Positions 1 through 8,766 of a stretch of DNA of 64,000 nt are shown piece by piece (position 1 is the first letter of the stretch; every line of letters begins with the position of its first letter). The DNA comes from Stenotrophomonas sp. 610A2 (GTDB taxonomy: Bacteria; Pseudomonadota; Gammaproteobacteria; Xanthomonadales; Xanthomonadaceae). The DNA is taken from assembly GCF_030549615.1 (NCBI RefSeq), contig NZ_CP130832.1, positions 186,001 through 250,000 on the forward strand, written 5' to 3'. The notes under the pieces were generated by a model. The model was not told the DNA's origin and did not search any database. It worked only from the letters and a program-made list of their open reading frames with translations. The translations under genes and the position numbers were made by a program.

Positions 1-288
1 CTGCAGTTCCGGGCGCCGGTAGTTCACGTCGGTATAGCCGATGCGCACCAGGTGTTCCTGGCGCCAGTCCTTCAGCTCGGTCAGCCAATCCGCAGCGCTG
101 GCATTGGCGTCGATCATCCAGCTGCCGATGTCGGCGAACGGCCACGCCGGTGCCTTGCCCGGGGTGGGCAGGTAGCGGCCGGTGGTGACGTGCGAGAACT
201 TGTACTCGGTGTGGATCGCCTCACGCCCGTGATCGGGGGAATCGTTGTCGTAATCGGGTGCGGGGTAGGGCGAAGTCATGGCAGTCAT
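1..288 (-). CDS. Conserved hypothetical protein, N-terminal part (cut by window start)
   Basis: An open frame runs leftwards off the window without a stop; 96 codons are visible. There are two in-frame ATGs three codons apart (288 and 279), neither with a clear ribosome-binding site, so the start is uncertain. The visible part has no signal peptide. It is hydrophilic at first (acidic, Asp/Pro-rich) and then rich in Trp and aromatic residues (WPFADIGSW, WLTELKDWRQEHLVRIG). I recognise no catalytic motif in this fragment. It starts 27 bases after the ribokinase stop on the same strand, so it probably belongs to the ribokinase/serine hydrolase operon and to carbohydrate-related metabolism. That link is inference from position only. 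Confidence 0.6.
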   Translation of the reverse strand, partial: MTAMTSPYPAPDYDNDSPDHGREAIHTEYKFSHVTTGRYLPTPGKAPAWPFADIGSWMIDANASAADWLTELKDWRQEHLVRIGYTDVNYRRPELQ

Positions 289-315
289 CCAACAAAAACA
301 GGGAGGGCGTAACGG

Positions 316-1257
316 TTACAGCGCACACCATGCCGCGAGTGCGGCATGGGCGTCGGTGCCGGGCAGACGGCTGGTGTCGGCCAGCAGTGCCTGTACCTCG
401 GCATGTTCGGGAATGCTTGATTGTGCACCCAGGCGCGTGCAGGTCAGCGCCGATGCGGCACTGGCAGCCAGCAGGGCCTGCTGCAGTGGCTCACCGCGGG
501 CGAGCAAGGCAATCAAGGTGCCGCAGAAGGTGTCGCCCGCAGCGGTGGTATCCAACGGCGAAATCGAGAACGCAGGCTGCACCAGGATCTTGCCATCGAT
601 GCGGGCCAGGCAGCCGCGCGCGCCGAGGGTGACAATCACGCAGGGCACATCGATTCGTGCCAAGCCGGTGGCCAGGTCCGGCGGATCGCCGGCAACCACC
701 TCCAGCTCGCCTTCGTTGACGATCAGCATGTCCAGCTGTGCCAGCAGTTCAGCCGGCAGCACCTGCGCGGGTGCTGCGTTCAAAGCGACTTTCACTCCAG
801 CGGCGCGGGCGGCGGTGGCATAGGCCTGCACCGAGGCCAGCGGCGATTCCAGCTGCAGCAGCATCCATTGCACGCCATCCAGCGCTGGCAGGTGTTCGGG
901 CAACAGCGCCATGTTGGCGCCGGGCGCGACGGTGATCGCGTTCTCGGCGTCATCGGACAGGCAGATGAAGGCAGTGCCGGTCGGCAGCTGCGCATCACGC
1001 ACGGCATGCAGCAGCACGCCAGCATCGTTCAACGAAGCCTCGATCGGCTTGGCGAAGTCATCATCGCCAAGCGCCAGCAGCATCTGCGTGGCAGCACCAC
1101 CGGCACGCGCGCAGGCCACGGCCTGGTTGGCCCCCTTGCCACCGGGGAATGTGCGGAATTCGCGGCCGAGCACGGTTTCGCCCGGTGCCGGCACATGCGC
1201 TGCGCGCACCACGAAATCGAGATTGGCCGAGCCGGCGACGAGTACGGTGGAGGTCAT
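316..1257 (-). CDS. rbsK: Ribokinase (PfkB-family sugar kinase)
   Basis: This 313-residue protein has the size and architecture of ribokinase, which phosphorylates D-ribose at O5 with ATP. PfkB signature 1 is seen at about residues 38-52 (FPGGKGANQAVACARAG). Signature 2 with the catalytic base is DTTAAGDTFCG at about residue 235, where the Asp of AAGD is the expected general base. The N-terminal GSANLDFVVR strand is typical of ribokinases. Its ATG overlaps the stop of the upstream serine hydrolase gene (ATGA), indicating translational coupling in one operon. No ribose transporter or rbsD lies next to it, so a different pentose or nucleoside-derived sugar cannot be excluded. Confidence 0.9.
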   Translation of the reverse strand: MTSTVLVAGSANLDFVVRAAHVPAPGETVLGREFRTFPGGKGANQAVACARAGGAATQMLLALGDDDFAKPIEASLNDAGVLLHAVRDAQLPTGTAFICLSDDAENAITVAPGANMALLPEHLPALDGVQWMLLQLESPLASVQAYATAARAAGVKVALNAAPAQVLPAELLAQLDMLIVNEGELEVVAGDPPDLATGLARIDVPCVIVTLGARGCLARIDGKILVQPAFSISPLDTTAAGDTFCGTLIALLARGEPLQQALLAASAASALTCTRLGAQSSIPEHAEVQALLADTSRLPGTDAHAALAAWCAL

Positions 1258-2519
1258 GGGATGGCCTGGTAAACGAGGTTGTAGAACGGGGTTGCCACCG
1301 ACGGCAGACGCTTGTCGCCGTCCGGCAGGTATTGCAGCAGCACGATGGCGATCAGCTTCTCGCTGCGGTCCACGCTGAAATAGGTGGAGGCGGCACCGGA
1401 CCAGCCGAACTGGCCAATGCTGCCCAGGCGGCCACGTACTGCCGGATCGGTGACGACATAGCCGCCAAGGCCGAAGCCCTCGCCATTGCTGAAACCGCGG
1501 ATTGCCGGGCTGAAACCGCCGAGCTGGTCGGCCATCATCATGTCCACGGTTTTGCGCGACAGCAGGCGCACGCCGTTGTTCTCGCCGTTGCCCAGCAACA
1601 TGCGGGCGAACTTCAGGTAATCGCCAGCCGTGGAATACAGGCCGCCGGCACCGCTGTCATAGCCTTTCAGGCGCACGCCCGGCGTGCGTGCGCTCAAGGT
1701 GTCGGCGACATGCAGCGAACCATCGGCTGCACTGGTTGGCAGCTCGACCACGCGTGCGCGTTGATTCGCCGCCACCTCGAAGCTGGTATCGCTCATGCCC
1801 AGCGGTTGGAAGATGCGTTGCGCCAGGAACTGCGAGAACGGTTGACCGCTCACCACCTCAACCACGCGCGCGAGCAGCTCGGTGTTGCTGCCTTCGTAGT
1901 GGAAATGGGTGCCCGGTGCGTCCGCCAGCGGCAGCGTGGCCAATCGTGCAGCGACATCTTCCAGCGAGGTTGCGCTGTCGACGTCGGCGCGATTCAACAG
2001 TGCGGTGGCGACGGCATGTCCATCCGAATCCGCGGCAAAGCCGCTGGTATGGGTGAGCAGATGACGAATGGTGATCGCGCGCGGCGCAGGCGCCAGCAGC
2101 GGGTGTGCGACATCGCCAGCAGTGACGATCTGGCGCTCGGCGAAGGCGGGAATGAAGCGCGACAGCGGATCATCCAGCGACAGCTTGCCTTCTTCCAGCA
2201 GCATCAGGATCGCGGTCGAGGTGACCGGTTTGGTCATCGAGTAGATGCGGAAGATGCTGTCTTCGCGCATTGGCCGGGTGCGGCCGATATCGGCATGGCC
2301 CCAGTGGCCGTGGAATTCAGTGCGGCCGTTTACTTCGACCAGCGCTACTGCGCCGGGATAGCCGTTGTTGCCGGTGGTTTGAGCGAGGAAGCTGTCGAGG
2401 CGTTGCCAGCGGTTTCCGTTTGCGGCAGTGGCGTTGCTGATGCAGGCCAGCCAGGCAACGGCGCCCAGCAACAGGCCACGCGCGATATGACTACGGGTGT
2501 TGTTGCGGAACATGGGCAA
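1254..2519 (-). CDS. Serine hydrolase, class C beta-lactamase/EstB-like family, exported
   Basis: This 421-residue protein begins with a Sec signal peptide (hydrophobic GLLLGAVAWLACISNATA, cleavage expected near residue 33). The active-site SxxK tetrad is SMTK in IFRIYSMTKPVTS, about residue 93. A second conserved segment, YEGSNTELL at about residue 210, supplies the Tyr expected of the YxN-like element. Family members (LACTB, EstB, PBP4-like) hydrolyse esters or small amides, and the substrate cannot be told here. It is the first gene of a run continuing into ribokinase by a 4-base overlap. Upstream lie an inverted pair of palindromic repeats and the TonB receptor terminator. Confidence 0.85.
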   Translation of the reverse strand: MPMFRNNTRSHIARGLLLGAVAWLACISNATAANGNRWQRLDSFLAQTTGNNGYPGAVALVEVNGRTEFHGHWGHADIGRTRPMREDSIFRIYSMTKPVTSTAILMLLEEGKLSLDDPLSRFIPAFAERQIVTAGDVAHPLLAPAPRAITIRHLLTHTSGFAADSDGHAVATALLNRADVDSATSLEDVAARLATLPLADAPGTHFHYEGSNTELLARVVEVVSGQPFSQFLAQRIFQPLGMSDTSFEVAANQRARVVELPTSAADGSLHVADTLSARTPGVRLKGYDSGAGGLYSTAGDYLKFARMLLGNGENNGVRLLSRKTVDMMMADQLGGFSPAIRGFSNGEGFGLGGYVVTDPAVRGRLGSIGQFGWSGAASTYFSVDRSEKLIAIVLLQYLPDGDKRLPSVATPFYNLVYQAIP

Positions 2520-2551
2520 GCCTCCGTTTTCAGGGTCTTGGGCAGAAACCG

Positions 2552-2670
2552 TTGTAGGAGCGGCGTAAGCCGCGAAGCAAACAGCGGCGCCGACAAAGAA
2601 GTATCTGCAATTGCAGGCTTGGGTGGGAGCGGTTGCTTCTTCAGCTTCGCGGCTTACGCCGCTCCTGCAA
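2552..2670. repeat. Inverted pair of 27-bp palindromic intergenic repeats
   Basis: Two copies of a 27-bp element with core GGAGCGGCGTAAGCCGCGAA lie head to head at 2552-2578 and 2644-2670. Each has internal dyad symmetry, and the two are near-perfect reverse complements, so transcripts can form a long hairpin. The same pair recurs at 57238-57264 and 57312-57338. This is a REP-like family common in intergenic DNA of this group. Confidence 0.85.
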
Positions 2671-2701
2671 ACCCTGCAAGCTCCACAAGCCTCTAACCAA
2701 A

Positions 2702-2727
2702 CGGCGCCACAGTTGCCTGTGGCGCCG
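2702..2727 (-). terminator. Hairpin terminator of the TonB receptor gene
   Basis: A perfect 11-bp GC-rich stem (CGGCGCCACAG / CTGTGGCGCCG) with a TTGC loop sits 18 bases beyond the stop codon of the minus-strand receptor gene. On the minus strand it is followed by GTTTGGTT, a short T-rich tract. Confidence 0.7.
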
Positions 2728-2744
2728 CCTTCAAACTGCAGCTA

Positions 2745-4928
2745 TCAGAACTTGAACGTATGGGTCAGCGACACCATGCGGCCGCGGCCGGAGAAGAAGT
2801 TCTGCCAGCCCGGCAACTGCGACCAGGTCAGCACGTACTGCTTGTCGAACACGTTCTCCACGCCCAGTGCCAGCTGGCCATAACGGCCGATGTCGTAGTT
2901 CACGCTGAGGTCCCACAGCGCGTAGCCATAGGTGTTCTCTTCGTTCTTGTAGACGGCATTGTTGGACGGGTTGACGAAGGTCTCGCGCAGGTCGCGGCTG
3001 AAGGTCTTGCTCACGCCCAGCGTTGCGCTCAGGTCATCGTTCGGGGTCCAGGTCACCGAGGCATTCACCTTGTCCGGCGAGATGTCGAGGATGCCCATTT
3101 CCTTCTTCAGGCCCGAGCCCGGGTAGTACTGGGTCTGGCCACGGATGCGCGAGTACAGGAAGCTGGCCTTCCACTGCTCGTTGAAGGTCCAGGCGCTGTT
3201 CAACTCGAAGCCCTCGATCTCGACCGGTGCGCGGGTCAGGATGAAGTCTTCGGTTGCCGGATCGATGGTCAGGCTGGAACCGAAGTCCGAGGTCGAGCGG
3301 TACACGGACGCACCCAACTGGCCCTTGGCACCGCGCCAGTTGAAGCCGATTTCCTTGTTCTCGGTGATCAACGGCTGCAGGTCGGCGATGCAGGACACGG
3401 CCTTGCACGGGCTGTTGGCCTGGATGTTGCGCAGCGGGATGCCGACGTTGGCAATGCCGAAGCCTTCGGAGTACGAAGCGAACACCGACCACTCATCGGT
3501 GATGCGCCAGATCGCACCGAAGTTGGGCATGTTTGCCTTGTAATCCATCTTGCCGCCCTGCACCGGAGTGTGGTCGCGGTAGGCAACGGTGGTGTAGCTG
3601 TCGATTTCCAGCTGGCCGTCTTCGCGACGGATGCCGGCATCCAGCGTGACCGGGCCGATGTCCCAGCTCAGCTGCGCGTACGGCGCGATGCTGGTGTACT
3701 TCATCGGCGGCACCCACAGGCGGTTGGTCAGCGCCAGGCGCTGCTCGGCGGTGTCTTCGACCAGGTCCAGGCCGGCACGCAGGCGCAGGCCTTCAACCTT
3801 GAACAGGTCGCCGTAGGCGTAGCCGAAGCGCAGGCCCTTCTTCTCGCTGTTGATTTCCGACTGGTCCCAGATGCGCAGGGCGTCATCGGTCGGGGCTGGC
3901 TTGGTCAGCTGGCGGTCGTCGCCGTTTTCCGGCACGTAGCGCATGGCCTGCTCGGCCCAATACGCATCAACGCTCAGGTCGCCACCGAAGAAATCGGCAT
4001 TGGTGTACTTCACCGCGAACTGTTCGAAATCGTTGAACTCGGCCAGCGAGCCGGCGATGGAACCCTTCTCGGCGGTATTGGTGGTCGGGTTCGGGCAGGT
4101 CACCGCATCAAAACGGCAGCCTTCGACCGGGATGTAGTTGTGCTTGCCGCCGATGTGGAAGTTGCTGTAGCTGGCCTGGATGCGCTGCATCTGGCCTTCG
4201 CCGAAGTTGTAGCCGCCCTTCAGGAACAGGTTCTTGCTATACGAATCGGACAGCGAGCCGGAGGTGTTCAGGCCGACGCGGCGGCCGTCGCCGTCATAGG
4301 CGATACCGCGATCGATGTAGGCGCCGCTGATCAGGTAGTCGACCGCGTCGCCCTTGAACGTGTGGGTGACGCCGACCTTGGACTGGCCGCTGTCATCCTT
4401 GAACTGGGTGCCGTAGCGGGTGGTGATGGTGGTTTCGTGGCCAGCCACATCCGGGTTCTTGGATAGGTAATTGATCACACCACCGGCGCCGCCGATGCCT
4501 TCAGCAGCGGACGGGCCGTTGATGACTTCGATGCGGCCGATCACGCCCATGTCGGTGAAGGTGCCGTTGCGGCTGCCTTCGCGCAGCGGCGAGCCCTGCG
4601 GCACGCCGTCGAACAGGCGCAGCGCGACGCGACCGCGCAGGGTCTCACCGGAGTTGCTCATCGCCTGCGAGGATTCGGAATAGCCCGGCACCATGCGTGC
4701 GAGCACGGCGGTGGCGTCTTCGGTCAGGTTGAGGGTGCGCTGCACCTGCTCCGGGCTGATCAGGGTGACCGCGCCGGGCACCTTGTCGATGGCAACCGGG
4801 GTGCGGGTACCGGTGACGATCACCTGGTCCAGCGTGGTGGCGGCATCGCCTGCGTCCTGCGCGAAGGCCGGGCTCATCGCGCTGGCGAGCAGCACGGCGC
4901 TGATGGCGGCCGAAAGTGGCTTGATCAT
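2745..4928 (-). CDS. TonB-dependent outer-membrane receptor
   Basis: This 727-residue protein has a signal peptide (LSAAISAVLLASAMSPAFA), a TonB-box-like segment LDQVIVTGTRTP near residue 34, a plug domain at about residues 45-160 with the FDGVPQG and NGPSAAEGIGGAGGVINY elements, and a 22-strand barrel ending in the C-terminal aromatic residue (LTHTFKF). The plug resembles siderophore and metal-chelate receptors more than the long Xanthomonas sugar receptors (compare the one at 35.2 kb). Residues CRFDAVTC could form an extracellular-loop disulfide. No Fur-box-like sequence was recognised upstream, so the ligand is open. The nearest regulator is the LysR gene upstream on the same strand. Confidence 0.88.
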   Translation of the reverse strand: MIKPLSAAISAVLLASAMSPAFAQDAGDAATTLDQVIVTGTRTPVAIDKVPGAVTLISPEQVQRTLNLTEDATAVLARMVPGYSESSQAMSNSGETLRGRVALRLFDGVPQGSPLREGSRNGTFTDMGVIGRIEVINGPSAAEGIGGAGGVINYLSKNPDVAGHETTITTRYGTQFKDDSGQSKVGVTHTFKGDAVDYLISGAYIDRGIAYDGDGRRVGLNTSGSLSDSYSKNLFLKGGYNFGEGQMQRIQASYSNFHIGGKHNYIPVEGCRFDAVTCPNPTTNTAEKGSIAGSLAEFNDFEQFAVKYTNADFFGGDLSVDAYWAEQAMRYVPENGDDRQLTKPAPTDDALRIWDQSEINSEKKGLRFGYAYGDLFKVEGLRLRAGLDLVEDTAEQRLALTNRLWVPPMKYTSIAPYAQLSWDIGPVTLDAGIRREDGQLEIDSYTTVAYRDHTPVQGGKMDYKANMPNFGAIWRITDEWSVFASYSEGFGIANVGIPLRNIQANSPCKAVSCIADLQPLITENKEIGFNWRGAKGQLGASVYRSTSDFGSSLTIDPATEDFILTRAPVEIEGFELNSAWTFNEQWKASFLYSRIRGQTQYYPGSGLKKEMGILDISPDKVNASVTWTPNDDLSATLGVSKTFSRDLRETFVNPSNNAVYKNEENTYGYALWDLSVNYDIGRYGQLALGVENVFDKQYVLTWSQLPGWQNFFSGRGRMVSLTHTFKF

Positions 4929-5167
4929 GTTGTTCTCTCCCCCAGGTTTGAATGTGTGACGCGACCGGACTGGGAAGCCGACAACGCCAGAAAGCGGTGG
5001 GGACTAGCGCCCCTTTGATCGTGTCGTTTGCAGTGCCCGCTGGCCGTTTGCACGGACCCCGGGCGCAGCTCCGACGTTGGGCGAAGCCTAGGCGGCACCC
5101 CGGCGCGATAGAAGCGCACCTGTGTATGTTCAAAGCCTAGGGTTTGTTGCGATTGGCCTTTGCACCG

Positions 5168-5253
5168 GTAGTGCCGAGGCATGCTCGGCAGGGGCCTTGC
5201 CAGGAAATCCAACAGGACCGGGAATGCCCTTGCCGAGCATGGCTCGGCACTAC
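5168..5253. repeat. Inverted pair of SMAG-type palindromes in a 359-bp intergenic region
   Basis: A copy of GTAGTGCCGAGgCATGCTCGGCA at 5168-5190 is followed by its reverse complement at 5231-5253. Each is itself a hairpin. They match the described Stenotrophomonas SMAG repeats, whose GTAG tetranucleotide precedes the stem. The rest of the gap between the receptor and the LysR gene (4929-5287) holds no gene or recognisable operator. Confidence 0.85.
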
Positions 5254-5287
5254 AGGGGATTATCCCTGCCGATCAGGGGCATTGCGC

Positions 5288-6169
5288 TCAATCCGTCGGC
5301 TGCAACAACGCCGTGCGCGCCTCGTCCAGCAGCACGTTGACCTGGCGCAGGCGCACCGACGAGCGCGACCAGACCATGCCGATGCGGCGCGGTTCACTCG
5401 GCTCGGGCAGGGGAATGCGCACCACCGAAATCCCTTCCGGCCACGGCTTGGCCCAGTCCGGCACCAGCGACACGCCCAGGCCGCGATCCACCATCACCGC
5501 AATCGCATTCAGCGCATTCAGCTCGAACCGTTCGCGCGGCACGATGCCGGCTTTGCGCAGGTATTCGTCGGCCTGGCGGCCGCCCCATTCATGGCGGTCG
5601 TAGCGGATCAGCGGTTCCTCGCGCAGCAGCTGGTGCGGGTCGGCACCGGCCATGCGCGCCGGCGCCAATACCACCAGCGGCTCTTCACGCAGCAGCTGCC
5701 AGTCGCAGGTCTTGGGCAGCGAGAACGGCGCCTGCAGCACCATCGCCGCATCCAGGTCGCCCGATTCCACGGCGCCATACAGGTCGGCCGAATAACCGGG
5801 TTTGATGAAGACGTTGATCTCGGGGAACTTGGCCACCATCCGCGCCAGGATGTCCGGCACCAGTCCGCCAAGTGCGGTGGGGCAGGCGCCCAGCCGCAGC
5901 TCGCCGGCCATGCCGCTTTCATTGGCGACGCTGCGCAGGTCAGCCACGCCACGCAGCAGGTCGCGCGCGCGCTGCAGGATGCGCGCGCCTTCCTCGGTGA
6001 CGCTGACGGTGCGGCCGGCGCGGGCGATCAGCGGTGCGCCCAGCTCGCGTTCCAGCGTGCGGATCTGCTGGGCGACGGCGGCCGGGGTGATGTGCAGCAT
6101 GCGTGCCGCCGCGGCCATGGAGCCACGGTCGACCACGGTGACAAAGGTATTGAGGAACTGGGTTTCCAC
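5288..6169 (-). CDS. LysR-family transcriptional regulator
   Basis: This is a standard-length (293 residues) LysR regulator. The N-terminal winged helix-turn-helix covers residues 1-60 (FVTVVDRGSMAAAARMLHITPAAVAQQI), followed by the linker helix (GARILQRARDLL) and a periplasmic-binding-protein-like effector domain from about residue 90. It is transcribed in the same direction as the symporter and lyase genes upstream and the TonB receptor downstream. It therefore lacks the usual divergent target, and which neighbour it controls cannot be read from the sequence. Effector unknown. Confidence 0.9.
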   Translation of the reverse strand: METQFLNTFVTVVDRGSMAAAARMLHITPAAVAQQIRTLERELGAPLIARAGRTVSVTEEGARILQRARDLLRGVADLRSVANESGMAGELRLGACPTALGGLVPDILARMVAKFPEINVFIKPGYSADLYGAVESGDLDAAMVLQAPFSLPKTCDWQLLREEPLVVLAPARMAGADPHQLLREEPLIRYDRHEWGGRQADEYLRKAGIVPRERFELNALNAIAVMVDRGLGVSLVPDWAKPWPEGISVVRIPLPEPSEPRRIGMVWSRSSVRLRQVNVLLDEARTALLQPTD

Positions 6170-6305
6170 GCGATTAGACCTCTCAGCTGCGCGCCAAACT
6201 ACACCAGCGGGCCGGGTGAAGCGATCCGACCAAGGTCCCGGCCGTTGCCGGAACCAGCTTTCACGCCGCCACGGAGCGGGCCCGCGGCGACGTGCAGGCA
6301 GGTCT

Positions 6306-8714
6306 TCACACCGCGTCCTGCTTGTAGATGGTCAGGCCCTTCAGCGAACGGCTCGGTGCCGGGAAGCACAGGCTGGCCAGGTAGCCGATCACGATGCACA
6401 GGAAGATCGAGATGGCCAGGTAGAAGTACGGATGGACCAGGTTGAACCACCAGGCGACGAAGGTCAGCACGATGCTGGAGGCCACGCCGATCGCCACGCC
6501 CTGTGAGTTGGCGCGGCGGGTGAACATGCCCAGCGTATAGGCACCGGCAAAGCCACCGCCGAGCAGGCCGGCCAGTTCGATCGACACGTCGAACAGCGAG
6601 TGGATGTCGTAGCGGGTCATGATCAGCGCCAGGCCGATGGCGGTCAGGCCGACCAGCACCGTGGAGATCTCGGCGAACAGCACGCTCTTGCGCGGGGTCG
6701 GGTTCTTGGCGATGCGCTCGTAGAAGTCGACCGAGATCAGCGTGGCGACGCTGTTCATGATGCTCGACAAGGTGGCCATTGCCGCGGAGAACACGCCGGC
6801 GATGATCAGGCCGGTGACGCCCGGCGGCAGCTCGGCGGCGATGAACAGCGGGAAGGTCGCATCGATCGGCAGCAGCGGGTCAAGGCGCTGCGGGTTGTTC
6901 TTGTAGAACACCCACAAGGCGGTACCGATGCCGTAGAAGATGAAGCCACCCGGGATCATGATCGCGGCGAAGGCCCAGATCGAACGGCCGGCTTCCTTGT
7001 CCGACTTGGTGGCCAGGGTGCGCTGCATCAGCACCTGGTCCTTGGGGAAGGTCAGCACCACGTCGAACACGACCAGGAAGATGAAGCCCCACACCGTGGC
7101 CTTGGTCAGGTCGAAGCTGAAATCGAACAGCTTGGTCTTGTCTTCCATTGCAGCGGTGGCGACGAACTCACCGAAGCCGCCCTTCAGCGTCCACACGATG
7201 AACAGGATGGCGAAGATCGCGCCGCCCATCTTCACGATCACCTGCACGAAGTCGGTCCAGATCACCGCCTTCATGCCGCCCATCGCGGTGTAGAGGATGG
7301 TGAAAACGCCCATCATCATGATGCTCCACACCACGCTGATGCCGGTGATGGTGGCGATGGCCAGCGCCGGCAGGAACAGCACCACGCTCATGCGCGCACC
7401 GATCTGCATGACGATGCACAGCGCGCTGGCGAGCATGCGGATGGCCGGATGGAAGCGGGTTTCCAGATACGAGAACACGCTCATCAAATCCAGACGACGC
7501 AGCAGCGGCACGATCCACACCGCCACGAACATCAGGCCCAGCACCGCGATCAGGTTGTTGGTCAGGTACTGCCAGTTGGTCTCGAAGGCCTTGGCCGGAA
7601 TGGCGATGAAGCTGATCGAGCTGGTGTTGGTGGCGTACAAGCTCACGCCCGCTGCCCAGAACGGAATGCTGCGGCCACCGACGAAGAAGTCGGCGGTGCT
7701 GGCGCGCTTCTCGCGGAAGTAGAAGTAGGCGCCCATGCCCAGCATCGCGCCCAGGTAGATGATGATTACCGTCCAGTCCATCCAGCCCAGCAGGTGCTTG
7801 CCGCTCTGCAGTTCAAAGGTGTGCAGGCTGCCATCGGCATTTGCCCAGGCCAGGCCATTGCCCCAGCTGGCGCTGGCCAGCGGTGCCTTGGCATCGGTAT
7901 CGGCCAGGTCGGCCCAGGCGCTGGTGATGGTGTGGAAGGTACGCGCGTGGCTGCTGCCAACCGCATCGGTCACCTGCATCAACAAGTGCGCCTGGCCGAG
8001 TGCACGCAGCGAACCCGGGACAACGTCGCCACCGATGGCGGGTAGCTCGTGCCAGCCCTTCTCTGCGTTCCAGCGCAGCAGTTGCTGCGCGCCGTTGTTG
8101 CCGACCACCGCATACAACGCGCCTTTCTGCGCCTGCAGGGCGACAACCGCGGCAGCGCCCGGCCAGATCGGCTGCGGCTGCCATTGCGTGGCGTCGGCCG
8201 GCTTTTTGTACAGCTGGGTCACGCCGCTATCGTCGACACCGGCGACGAACAGGGCGCCATCCAAGGCGGCTGCATGCGCATTGCCCAGTGCTGATGGCAG
8301 TGCCAGCGACTGCCCCTTGCCGAGGCTTTCGCCCTTGAGCGTGAGCTGCTGCAACTGATTGCTGTGGCTCGCATCCGGGCCGGTCAATATCCAGGTGCTG
8401 GTGCCGTTGCGGACGATGTCCTGCACCACCTCGTTGCTGATGCCGTTGGCGGCCGACCACGCCTTGCCGTTCTTGTCCAGCAGCCAGGCCTTGTCGCCAG
8501 AGCGCGCCAGCAGGCGGCCATCGACATCCAGCAGCTGCTGCACCGGCGCGGCCTCCGGCAGTGGCGGCAGCGAGCCGGGCTTCACTGCATTCAAACTCTC
8601 GTCGGCGGCCGCGGTGCCGGCAAGCGCCAGCAAGGTGGTGACAACGAGCAGGCGGAAGCCGAGCGAGAAGCGATGCGACAGCGCGGCGAGCGCAGTGGCC
8701 ATGGGCGTGGGCAT
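6306..8714 (-). CDS. Sodium:solute symporter with N-terminal mutarotase-like beta-propeller
   Basis: This 802-residue protein has two parts. After a signal/anchor segment (FRLLVVTTLLALAGTAAA) come about 290 residues of repeated short beta-blade sequence (for example GALFVAGVDD, GALYAVVGNNG) resembling the NanM/YjhT cyclically permuted mutarotase propeller. From about residue 305 follows a complete SSS-family transporter with about 13 membrane helices (DWTVIIIYLGAMLGMG, then KRASTADFFVGGRS, a typical SSS N-terminal element). I chose the ATG at 8714 because an upstream in-frame start would overlap the CitE-like gene. It sits 52 bases after that gene and is probably co-transcribed with it. Sialic acid or a related sugar is a plausible substrate by analogy with mutarotase-SSS fusions, but this is not proven. 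Confidence 0.85.
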   Translation of the reverse strand: MPTPMATALAALSHRFSLGFRLLVVTTLLALAGTAAADESLNAVKPGSLPPLPEAAPVQQLLDVDGRLLARSGDKAWLLDKNGKAWSAANGISNEVVQDIVRNGTSTWILTGPDASHSNQLQQLTLKGESLGKGQSLALPSALGNAHAAALDGALFVAGVDDSGVTQLYKKPADATQWQPQPIWPGAAAVVALQAQKGALYAVVGNNGAQQLLRWNAEKGWHELPAIGGDVVPGSLRALGQAHLLMQVTDAVGSSHARTFHTITSAWADLADTDAKAPLASASWGNGLAWANADGSLHTFELQSGKHLLGWMDWTVIIIYLGAMLGMGAYFYFREKRASTADFFVGGRSIPFWAAGVSLYATNTSSISFIAIPAKAFETNWQYLTNNLIAVLGLMFVAVWIVPLLRRLDLMSVFSYLETRFHPAIRMLASALCIVMQIGARMSVVLFLPALAIATITGISVVWSIMMMGVFTILYTAMGGMKAVIWTDFVQVIVKMGGAIFAILFIVWTLKGGFGEFVATAAMEDKTKLFDFSFDLTKATVWGFIFLVVFDVVLTFPKDQVLMQRTLATKSDKEAGRSIWAFAAIMIPGGFIFYGIGTALWVFYKNNPQRLDPLLPIDATFPLFIAAELPPGVTGLIIAGVFSAAMATLSSIMNSVATLISVDFYERIAKNPTPRKSVLFAEISTVLVGLTAIGLALIMTRYDIHSLFDVSIELAGLLGGGFAGAYTLGMFTRRANSQGVAIGVASSIVLTFVAWWFNLVHPYFYLAISIFLCIVIGYLASLCFPAPSRSLKGLTIYKQDAV

Positions 8715-8766
8715 GGATGGAATCCCGGTAATGAACGGCGTGGCGGCGAACCGCCAGATGGAAAGA

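Noticed and set aside
2760..4466. 568-codon plus-strand frame opposite the TonB receptor
   Set aside because: It is the antisense shadow of a high-GC receptor gene; the receptor has signal peptide, plug and barrel motifs on the minus strand.
4929..5287. Fur box controlling the TonB receptor
   Set aside because: No AT-rich GATAATGATAATC-like element is present; the region is GC-rich with only SMAG repeats.
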